A stretch of 64,000 nucleotides of DNA from Montifringilla adamsi (taxonomy: Eukaryota; Chordata; Aves; Passeriformes; Passeridae). The stretch lies in NCBI GenBank assembly GCA_017590115.1, contig JAGGNK010012559.1:3021236-3085235 (forward strand), written 5' to 3'. Shown one piece after another: positions 11,722-20,700 of the stretch (within the stretch, counting starts at the first letter, position 1; the number at the start of each line of letters is the position of its first letter). The notes beneath the pieces were generated by a model, which ran no database searches, was not told the DNA's origin, and was given only the letters and a program-made list of their open reading frames with translations. The translations under genes and the position numbers were made by a program.

Positions 11722-14700
11722 TCACTGACTTCCCTCTTGGGGCATTTTTGCCTCGTTGCAAGCCTGTGTGAGACAAACCTGAAAGGAAAGAGAAATCCAT
11801 CAGTATTCAGAGATACTGGTACAGCCCACAGCCACCTGCAGCTCCAGCCTAAAGCACAACTTTGTTTTTCAGAGCAGTGACAACAGCTCTTTTCCCCACT
11901 GTGTATCGAGGCAGATGTGATGTAAAGCTCCTGCTTCTCCCTTCCCTGCTCTGAGCTGCTTCTTCACCTCTGACATCAGCCAAAATTCAAGACAAGGGGT
12001 CAGGGGGAAATAAGGAGTTTCTATTGCAGCTCAACAGTCCCCTGACTGGTGACAGAGGGACAGCACTGCCTTACAGCTATGGCTGACAAAAACACCCAGA
12101 CTTACTGACAGCTTCTGCATGAGCCCTTGGGCCTTGGGGTTCAGCTGAAGAAAATTCTTCTTGGTCAGATCCTTTTCTGTCAAACGTATGCTCTGTGGAA
12201 ACAAACCCAAATCTCAGGTTTTCTGTCTAGCCAGCTGCAGCAGCTGCTGAGACAGTAAAAAAGTTAAGTAAAATAAAAGAGATTAAGATCTAAGTATAGA
12301 CAGGCAGAGAACTACGTTCAGCTGGAACAGCAGCTCATCTCACACCTTTCCTGCAGCGCATTAATGCATTACTGGCTGTGGTGGTTTTAAATAGCTTGAT
12401 TTGTGGTGAGGGGGGATAAAGCCAGTGAGTGAATGATTTTCTTTGTGGATGCACTGGCATTCAGCCAGCATCAAACCCACTACATGGACACTACTGCTGA
12501 TTTAAGTGCTTTAAAGTGAATGCACAGTGAAACATCCTCTTGTTCTGTTTCAACCAGCCTGAGCAGGCCCCACTTCTGGCTAAGAGTCTCAAGGTTTGTT
12601 TTCGGCTCAATCAACCCCTCGGACAAACTGCAGTGGCACAGCTAAAGAGACAAGAGAGGATGAACCGAAGGAGGTAAAGCACCAAGAGGTGCCTGTGCAC
12701 CCCTGAGCAGGTGAAGGGTCAGGAGTTACCTCTCCTCCCCCGAGGGGCAGGGTGAGGATGACGTCCTCGGGGTCGGCCAGGGGGCTGCCCTTGGCAGAGA
12801 AGGTGTAAACGCGCTCGTTGAGGGCAGGCGTGCGCAGGCCCGGCGTCTTGAACACCCTGCAACGACCAGATATCAGTGAGTGGCATTTTTGCTCACAGCA
12901 CTTCCACTTCAAGTCTCTCATTTCAGGTCCAAAGAGCCTCTAAAGGCTGTGTTGTAAAGGTGTAAAGCAGACTGGATCAGAGACAGAAGGGTAATGTATT
13001 TATTGTCTCTGTTAACAAACCTGGGATCAAATCTGGGTGTAACCATGGATGTGCTTCCCCGAGCACACATGTCAACCATTCTGCCAGTAGCTGGAGTGAT
13101 GAAGCTGTTTTTGCTTGATCTGTTAAAGGGAAATAAACATCTGCACGTAACATCACCTTTAACAAGTGCACAGGCACTTGTCAAAGGCTTGAAGAAGGTG
13201 ACCACCACTATAACTAACCAGTGACCCCAAAACCGGGGACAGCTTGTTGTCACAGGACAGGCAGCTGTCCATCTTTCATTCACATCAATTTTGCCCTGTA
13301 GTGTGGCACAACTCCCCCCCCACCACCACTGAAAGAAAGCCCATCCCACCAAAGAGATATTTATATTTGCACTCTGACTCTCCATTTCTAGAGAGGAGAC
13401 AGAGACATCCCCCTTACCTTTTGCTCCTGCCCTTCACAGTTGCTGAGGGGGGTCTTCTGGCCATGGGTGGCTTTTTGGTGGATGCCTTCACCTGAAGCAC
13501 ACATCACTCACCAGATCAGTTACTGCCCTCTCCGGGACAGCTGAGCCCACACAAACAGAGGCTTCCACACAGAATGCTCAGTCCCTTTCCATGGCACAAG
13601 AGCCCAGAACAAACACCACTGAAGCCTTTGTGACCCTCTCCCATTGCTAGACTGTGTGTAGTCTCCCTCAGAGCATCCTGGAGAGCCCAAGTCACCAGCT
13701 CAGTCAGGAATTCCTGTCCCGAGGATAATGTCACCCCAGAGAACAGCTGTTCACCTTGGCAGTCCTTGCATCCCCATTCTCAGCCTCTGAAGGACACTGG
13801 CTGGCAAGTCGAGATCTCTTCTGCCGTGGAAGTGATGGAGGCTCTGCTTCCTCATCAGCTTCAACGCTCCTTTTGATCTTACTCACTAGAAAGAGAAAGT
13901 GTCACCTTAGTAAATAATAACTTTAAATTATTATTTAGTAGGGAAGAAAAACAGCTACAAGCAGTTTTGGCAACAATTTGCTTCAGAAATCCAAATTCCA
14001 ATGCAATCCTAATGGTTGCCAGAGCACTACTTTGGATTATTTTGAATGTTTGAATGAAATTAATTAGAGGTACAGCAGGTACTAGGGATAAAAGTAGATT
14101 TATTTTCCTGATTTAAACATACTGAGGGATGTGAGCAAGAACTGAATTATTATTCACCTTAAGTAACCACAACACGCTTCCACCTCACCAATGATGCCAC
14201 AAGCTCAAACTCACCTTTCTCAGCAACATCCAACAGGGGATCGATGACTTCTGCGCTTAGCCTGCGGATTTTTGTTATTTCCATGTCTGCCTGAAATTAA
14301 AAACACTTGTGGCACCACTGGGATTGTTGGCAGCCCAGTGTTCATGTAAAAGTTGTAGGGCAAACCCCCAATAGTTTTACAGCCAGATGAGCTCCACATT
14401 TGCTGTTGTGCTCAAACTGGGCCTTTCAAGCATCTCTGCCTCCCTCAGGACTCAGTGCCTCGTTGGCAGCTGCAGGTGTACCTCTCCTACACCCTGCTGC
14501 TCAACCAGCTCAGAAATGCTGTCCTTCGCTGCCAAATCCATGTGCTCTCAGGGATTTGGGAGTGCTGTCTAGCAGATAAGGAAAGATCAACAGGGAGGAG
14601 CAGCACCAGGTAAATCCCACCTCTGATACAAGGTGCCTCTCTTATTGTTGCATTTTAAAGAAACATTTGTGAAAATATCGATGTAACTGTTTCTCTTGTA

Positions 14701-15359
14701 ACGCTCCAGCACTCCATTCCAGTGTGAGGAGCAGAGTAGGATGGCTCCAGAGAGCTTTATGTTTGTGCTGGAAACCTACCTTAGCCACATCCTCTGGCGC
14801 GTTTTCACTTCTTGCTAGAGCTAGAAAGAAAACGGATCAGATACATCAGAAATGTCAGGGACACTCACACAGCACAGCAGGGCTGTCACCACGGGGGTGC
14901 AAAACCCAGCACAAACCAGCCCTAGAGAACAGAAGCAGCAGGCCCGTGGGATCGTTCCCTGGGGATTACGGGTAGGGTAGATCCCACTCCTCCGGGGTTT
15001 ATTATTATTTTTATCCGCGGGGGAAGGGTCCCTCAGCCCAGCACCCCCGGCTCCGCTCCGCACCGAAGAACTCCAGCCAGTTCATCTCGCGGATCTCCGG
15101 CGGCAGCCGCAGGATGGCCATGTCGTACATGTGCTCCACTTCTTGCACCATGCGCTCCCCGTCCGCCTCGATCCGCTTCAGCCGCCGCTGCACTGCGGGA
15201 GACGCGGCGTTAGCCCTGCCCGCGGCCCGGGGCCTCTCCTCTCCCCTCCCCGCGCTCCCCTCCTTCCCCCATCCTACCTTCTCTGTCGAAGTCCTGGAGG
15301 AAGGCCTCCATTTTGCGGCGGCGGGCACTGGCGTTGCCCTTTTTCCTGCCGGGGGCCAT
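11722..15359 (-). CDS. CDCA8: Borealin, chromosomal passenger complex subunit (10 coding exons, 300 aa)
   Basis: Borealin joins survivin and INCENP in the three-helix bundle that targets Aurora B kinase to centromeres and the spindle midzone. Coding exons, in transcription order: 15359-15278, 15192-15064, 14820-14780, 14290-14215, 13885-13755, 13491-13418, 13119-13021, 12856-12730, 12192-12106, 11778-11722. All introns are GT-AG and the joined frame is 903 nt with no stop before TGA at 11724-11722. Residues 1-70 hold the basic start [16 protein letters not shown] and the helix ending [17 protein letters not shown], which matches human ILRLPKALREMNWLDYF. Residues 110-177 are a basic, probably disordered linker. 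Residues 206-253 carry [23 protein letters not shown] and LPLGGGE, the most conserved borealin block. Residues 254-282 match the C-terminal dimerisation region ([24 protein letters not shown]). The last 18 residues do not resemble the human tail. Human borealin is 280 aa. Birds also have a paralogue, borealin-2 (CDCA9); the AIRIM neighbour favours CDCA8. Confidence 0.88.
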
Positions 15360-15412
15360 GGCGGGCTCTGTGCGCGGCGCTCCCGCCCGGGCGGGCTCTG
15401 AGGGCTCGCACC

Positions 15413-15418
15413 TTCAAA
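15413..15418 (-). promoter_or_regulatory. CHR-like element (TTTGAA on the borealin strand)
   Basis: On the minus strand the sequence reads GGCGG, five bases, then TTTGAA. This resembles the paired CDE/CHR sites through which DREAM and B-MYB-MuvB restrict genes such as CDC25C and cyclin A to G2/M, though canonical pairs have a four-base spacer. It lies 54 bp upstream of the borealin start codon. Borealin is a known G2/M-expressed gene, so the assignment is plausible but based on motif and position only. Confidence 0.5.
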
Positions 15419-15439
15419 CGCAACCGCCGCCCCAGCCGC

Positions 15440-15444
15440 CCAAT
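15440..15444 (+). promoter_or_regulatory. CCAAT box (NF-Y type)
   Basis: CCAAT in the context CGCCCAATGGCG, between the two divergent start codons and about 22 bp upstream, in the borealin direction, of the CHR-like TTTGAA. NF-Y boxes close to a CHR are typical of G2/M promoters. Motif evidence only. Confidence 0.5.
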
Positions 15445-15493
15445 GGCGGCGCGGCGCGGCCCGATGACGCGCGGCAGCGGCGGCGGGAGGTGA
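15443..15493 (+). other. Possible upstream ORF of AIRIM (16 codons)
   Basis: ATG at 15443 opens 16 codons ending in TGA at 15491-15493, five bases before the first AIRIM ATG and in a different frame. A second ATG at 15464 is in the same short frame. If AIRIM transcription starts upstream of 15443, this uORF could lower its translation; if it starts downstream, it is irrelevant. Confidence 0.3.
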
Positions 15494-15498
15494 CGGTG

Positions 15499-16411
15499 AT
15501 GGTGATGATGGCGGCGCCCGTGGCCGCGCTCCGGCAGCTGGGCGAGCGGCGGTGAGGAGGCGGCCGGGGCCGGGCGGGCGGGGGGCGAGGGCCCGGCTGA
15601 CCCCGCTGTGCCGGCAGGGAGGAGCTGCGGGCCGTGCGGGACGCCGTGGGGACCGCCGGTAGCGCTGTGCTGCGGCTCTTGGAGGAACCGGGCCCGGCCG
15701 AGCTGGGGCTGGCCCTGCTTCTGCGGCGTGGGCCGCGCTGCCCCTCGCTGGCCGACGTGCTGGAGGGGCTGCAGGACGTGGAACGCTACTACCGGCACCT
15801 GTATCCTGCTGGGGCTCTCTGGGCAGGCCTGGGGGTGTCAGGGCCGAGCTGGGGGGGCTGTTCTGTCCTTGTTGTCCTTAACCAGGTGCGAAGGTACTTG
15901 GAGAGCAAACTGCTCCTGCAGCGCCTCAGCCTGGACAGCCTGGCAGACGTGGAAGCCCTGCCGCAGTCCTGGGAGAGGATTTTGGAGCGTTACAAGGAAG
16001 ATGATGTTGTTCAAGGTAGTTCTGTGTGTGAAGAGCCGAGGGGTGTTTTCCAGGGCTCCTGCTGATGTCCCCTGGCTGTGCTGGCTCCGCTGGTCTCAGC
16101 AGCAGTGGGTTACCTGCTCTGAGATCTTGATCAGCTTCAGCTGAAAGTACTCATCCTCACACCTGGGCACAGCTGGAAGCAACATCCTCCCTCACAGTGT
16201 GGCAAGGGTTCAGTGAACTATTTCACTGCTCAGTTAGTTTTACCCATACTTTTTTTATTGCCTTTAGGAACAAGTTTTTGGGAGTACAGAATACAGGTAA
16301 AGCACATTCAGCTGACAGGGTTGTTGTTTTCTCTCTGTCTCAGATACACTCCTGAAGGTCTCACTGTTTGTGGAGAACCATCATGAGGTGAGCTGCTCGC
16401 CTGGCTCCTGA
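15499..16411 (+). CDS. AIRIM: AIRIM (C1orf109), AFG2-interacting ribosome maturation factor, N-terminally short (4 exons, 141 aa)
   Basis: In human, AIRIM works with the AAA-ATPases SPATA5 and SPATA5L1 and with CINP in late 60S ribosome maturation and replisome processing. Exons read 15499-15551, 15618-15800, 15894-16015 and 16344-16411, giving 426 nt and 141 aa with TGA at 16409-16411. Residues from about 54 on match the human C-terminal half without gaps: SLADVLEGLQDVERYYR against human SVADMLEWLQDIERHYR, then ALPQSWERI against ALPKAWDRI, and VVQDTLLKVSLFVE against LVQDILLNVSFFLE. Human AIRIM is 203 aa, so roughly its first 80 residues have no counterpart here. ATGs at 15499, 15505 and 15508 are all in frame; 15508 has the best Kozak context (A at -3, G at +4). 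A frame open from ATG 15358 would add 47 low-complexity residues unlike the human N-terminus. Intron 2 (15801-15893) is only 93 nt with a weak GTATCC donor. A strong-looking GTGAGC donor at 16388 could allow another 3' end. Confidence 0.82.
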
Positions 16412-17150
16412 CAGGGCAGCAGGGACTGGCACTGACCAGCCTCTGGCACATTCTGTCATGCTGCAGAGGGGATGAGGAAGCTGAATGGAAGCTGAACGAG
16501 TTAGCCTCAGCATGAAATGCTTGAACTGTACCATTTCCAAGTGGAAATGGCCTTGGTCTGTGAAGAAGAGGCTGAGCCCAAAAAGCTGTGAGGATAGAAG
16601 GGAGTCACCTCCAGCTGTGGAACTTGTCCTTTCCCTCTTCTGCCTAGCCTGTTTTGTGTCATGGTAAAAATGTTGATTCTTATTTACATGAGGTGCTGCA
16701 GATGTGTGAGTGTAATAGAGTCCTTCAGGCTGGTGCCATGAAAGATATTTGGGCTCTCTCCTTGCAAATAAAGAAAACATGTCAGATCAGGGTTTACAAA
16801 CAGTGCTCACCTCACAGTGTGTTTGCAATCATCCCAGCTGGGCATGGAGGAGGAAGGAAGCAAATCTGGCTTGAAGATGTCATTATGGAGGGGCACAGAT
16901 GCCCAAGTTCTGACACAAACACGGGCAGCTTTCAAGGGTGAGCAGTACACTGCTCTGTTTCCACTGAAATCAGTCTTAAAATTTCACTCTCTGACAGCTA
17001 CTGCTGACAGTTCAGGGACACCTTTTGTTGGCCTTGGCACTGATCCTCTGAACATTCCCAGGAAGCAGTGGGTGTTTGTCTCTCAGCTCTGTGTTTGTGA
17101 AGGAGCTGCAGCTTCTCAGAGAAAGCCAATAAAGAATTGCGTGTGACAGG
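16412..17150 (+). other. AIRIM: AIRIM 3' untranslated region
   Basis: From the stop codon to the first strong poly(A) site. An AATAAA at 17128-17133 is followed within about 12-35 bp by a GT-rich stretch (17141-17170), the usual downstream element. An earlier AATAAA near 16767 is a possible proximal site but has a poorer downstream region. Open frames in this stretch are short and unlike any protein I know. Confidence 0.6.
17128..17133 (+). terminator. Poly(A) signal AATAAA for AIRIM
   Basis: Canonical hexamer, 717 bp after the AIRIM stop, followed by GTGTGACAGG and further GTG-rich sequence. It is the best cleavage signal downstream of AIRIM. Confidence 0.65.
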
Positions 17151-17337
17151 CTGTGGGTGTGGTGTTTGTGCTCACATTTCTGTGTCCCCAGCCCAGGGCA
17201 TCCCCGTGGCCTCCTGAGGGCACTGCATGTCCCATGAACACTGGGGGGGAACAGATTGGGGTGCTGGGGGGTGCCAAGCGTGGGAAAGGGCTGGCTCAGG
17301 GCTGGGGCTGCCAGTGCTCCCATCAGGGATAGGGGAT
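17146..17337. other. Short intergenic gap after AIRIM
   Basis: GT-rich downstream element followed by G-rich unique sequence up to the LTR at 17338. Nothing else seen. Confidence 0.5.
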
Positions 17338-17745
17338 TCTTGTATTTGTGAGGTGCCCTGTGGCAGGAAGGAAATGATAAATCTGACTCCATGTTCTTAG
17401 AAGGCTAATTTATTATTTTATGATCTATATTATATTAAAGAATGCTATACTAAAACTGTACTAAAGGATACAGACAGAAGGCTAAAAAATACTAAAGAAA
17501 ACTTCTGACTCTTTCCAGAGCCCCGACACAGCTTGGCCGTAATTGGCCAATAAGTCAAAAACAATTCACATGAAACCAATGAAACAATCACCTGTTGGAT
17601 AAACAATCTCCAGCCACATTCCAAAGCAGCACAACACAGGAGAAGCAAATGAGATAATATTGTTTTCCTTTTTCTCCGAGACTTCTCAGCTTCCCAGGAG
17701 AAGAATCCTGGGCAAGGGATTGGTCCAGAAAATATGATGGTGACA
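17338..17745 (-). mobile_element. Solo LTR, family B copy 1 (class II-like, 6-bp target duplication)
   Basis: On the minus strand it begins TGTCACCATC and ends AATACAAGA. GGGGAT flanks both sides exactly (17332-17337 and 17746-17751). Shared family landmarks are the TGTTTCATTGG block and an A+T-rich TATAGTA stretch before TTAGCCTTCT. The layout resembles an abundant zebra finch LTR type (from memory). A 6-bp duplication suits ERVK-like elements. It lies about 600 bp beyond the AIRIM poly(A) site, on the opposite strand. Confidence 0.82.
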
Positions 17746-20700
17746 GGGGATCACGAGTTCTAGCTGCAATTCTTCACACACAGTTGTAATTGCAAAGAAA
17801 ACCATCTGCAAAGAAAACCTGCTCCTGGCACTGGGTGCCCTGCCCAGGGAGGAGGTGAGGTGGGTTCTGCTCCTGGTGGGGCTCTCGTGGCTGTGCAGCC
17901 TTGTGCTCCCTACACAGGGTTTGGAGCATGGCTGATGGCTCAGGGTGAATCAGGGGTGTCATCCTCACAAACCAGTACGGCATGGTGAGCTTGGATGCAG
18001 AATAGCCTTTGCATGAGTGCATGCTGTACAACCCTTCAACATCCCTCTTCTGCCAGCCTCTCTTCAGGACAGCTGCCCAATGAAGAAATTGATTTAAGTC
18101 CTGGGAGATGTTCAGCACAGTTCAGTGGTGGCCCTTCTGCTTCCAGATGTTTGGCCCCTGATGTCTGTCTGTGCTAACAACAGCCCTGCTAAAAGTGCTG
18201 AGGGAGCTTTCTGCATTGGAAGTGGCCATGCCCTGACTCTGACTGACTGAAATGGGGTGGAGGAGGTGCTCATTGAAGTTTTGGTGTGATTAATTACTCT
18301 GTGCTGTTCCTGGGCCATGTCATCAGCTGCATTTGTCTGCAGCGTTCTGTGGGGTGTGAGTCTCTGCATCAGAGCACTCTAACGGGTCAGCTGGGGGCTT
18401 GTTCCATTGCAGATTTGATCTTCTGCCAGGATGGCTGCCAGAGACCCCATAGCTAAGGAGGACAGGGTTCCTCGTGTGTGCAGACCTCCCTTCAGCTGGT
18501 GTTTGCCCAGGAGTCACTGGGGGTTCCAGGGTTCCCCCATGAGCAGAGCCAGGGTGGGCATTCAGCCTTTCAGTGTCACACAGTGTTCCACCACAGGCAG
18601 GTGGAAAGGCTGCTCCTGCTCCTCCTTGCCTGACAGATGAAGGGCTGAGTCAGACCCCTGCTCACAGCACAGGGATGTCTCTGGGAGTCACATTTCCCTT
18701 CCTGAGTACTGGGACAGGAGGGAGGTGAGTGAGAGCAGTAGCTGCTGCAGCTGCCTGGGGAGCCACATACAGGGTCAGGGTGATGCCGTTTCCTTGGTCC
18801 TCAAATTAAGAGCCAGACACAGTTAAGGGATAAAGGGTTTTTATCTTGGTGTTTAATAAGGATCCTTATGGTGCAACACTTCATCAAGGTGGAGTATGCT
18901 GAAATGTACACCTGAGAGATTGTGTATACAGTTTTATAGATTTTGCAAATTAGTATATCTAATAAAGATGCTTTGATGAGAGGCTTGAGTGAACAGTGTG
19001 ACATTTTCTCATCTCAAAGTATTCCCTCTTGCATGGGTTTAATCTTATTTTATAGGATGTATTTTAGATAGGACCTTGGTTTTTCAAGATAGCATAGGAC
19101 TTTCCAGCTTTCACCTACAAGGCCTTTAGGATGTTTGGTTTTCTGGCTTAGCAGAATACCAGGACTATGTTAAGTTATCAGACTTAAGGAATTACAAGTA
19201 TTATATGTATTCTAAGAGCACTGAGAATACATAAAAGGTATAGAGAAGATCTATAAAAATATATAAAAGGCAAAAATTCATCATGGCATCAAGGGGCTCC
19301 AGCCTGTGCCATGTCTTAGTGAGGCTATGGGTAAGGCACCACTAAAGGCTCTGAGACCAACTGGTAAAATATATGTAACCATAAAAACTAATACAAGTAC
19401 CCTGATTTTTGGAGTAGAGCTCTTAAAGTATTCTTGTACAGAGATCTGTCTTTGAGGAATGCAATAAAATGCAGTTAGCAGCTGGAGCTACCTTGTTAAA
19501 GGAAAATTGTCAGGAAACACAAAGCTCACACTTTGATTTTCAGCTTTACCTCCTGCTAACTCCATTGGAAAACAGTTATTCTTCACTTACAGGAAAAGCA
19601 CAAACTAAATTCAGTTACTGAAGCCAAATGGCCACAAAAATTTATAAGTAGCACCTGACTTTTGTATGGTTGTTTTGTTTCCTCCCATAGGGGTGGGCAC
19701 TGGCTTCTGGTGCAGTGGGCCTTTGCAGTTCTGCTTAGAAATGGGGACCTACTCTTGGTAACACCAGACTTCCAGAACAAACCCAAAAGCTTTGCTTTTG
19801 AAACAGATTTCAAAACTGTGTGTATTACAAGAGTCCACAGTTATGGAAAAGACAAAGGATTTGGCACCTGAACTGAAGTGTAAAGTGACTCAGAGGCAGA
19901 AATATGTGATAAAAAGCTTTGCGATTAATTTAATAAACCAAGTATGGGTTTCACAAGTCCCTATGGTTTTTGAGCTTATTCTTTGAGACTTTCATCTTGG
20001 CCTAAAGCAGAACTCCTTTGTGACTTTGCTGAGGGGCTGCCTGAGTACTTATTTGCTCTGAAATACAGCAAATATTCTCCCCTACCTGTTAGCTGGCTTT
20101 TTTGCTGTTCCCCAGTCTCAGCTCAGTGTTTCTCTAGCGCCTGTGACTTTGTCACAGCTTTTGCCCTGTTGAGCTCCAGGGAGGGGCAGATTCTGCTGAT
20201 CTGATGGGTGTGCAGTGAGTGGGGAATAGTTCTGTGCTGTTGGAACCCCACGGTCCAGGAGTGCTGGAAGGATGAACCTGCCTTGTTGCCCTGTACTTCC
20301 ACCACCTCCCCACGTACCAGTGCCTCCCCACACATCAGAACATACAGAAATATTAAGCATCTATTTAATTTCCCAACAAAGCACCCTGAGATTCAGTTCT
20401 CCTCTGTCCCCCAGCATACCACAGCTGTCTTCACTGAGGCTGACATGGGATGGCTCCCTGTTCTCCCTGGTCCTTCTCTCCACAGCCCAGACAGTCTCTA
20501 GGCTGCCTGGGGAAAGCAGAATGAAGAAGATCAAGCCAGTAAGTCTCCTAAGCATTCTGCTATGTGAGGAATGAATCCAAGAGCCTTTGCACACTATTAA
20601 TCTTTTCCAGTTCCTAAGAAAGCAAACGATCTCCTCCCGCTCCCATAAATTCAACCTCTCTCTCCAGCTTCTCCCCTGGTGTTTGAACTGTTAGCCAAGA

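Larger units (their letters stand above)
15010..15660. promoter_or_regulatory. CpG island and bidirectional CDCA8/AIRIM promoter
   Basis: CG dinucleotides are dense here and rare in most of the window. The island covers borealin exons 1-2, the 140 bp between the two start codons and AIRIM exon 1. No TATA box is visible, as expected for a divergent housekeeping or cell-cycle promoter. CDCA8 and C1orf109 share the same head-to-head layout in human (established knowledge), which supports one shared promoter. The last bases resemble a YY1 site (GATGATGGCGGC at 15505-15516), common at genes of ribosome biogenesis. Transcription start sites are not determined. Confidence 0.8.

Noticed and set aside
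12918..13385. 155-codon minus-strand frame as a separate gene
   Set aside because: Only its middle part (13119-13021) is coding: it is borealin exon 7, bounded by GT-AG sites, and the rest is intron.
15274..15798. 174-codon minus-strand frame across the CpG island
   Set aside because: It is antisense to AIRIM exons 1-2 and out of frame with borealin exon 1. The two real genes explain the conservation.
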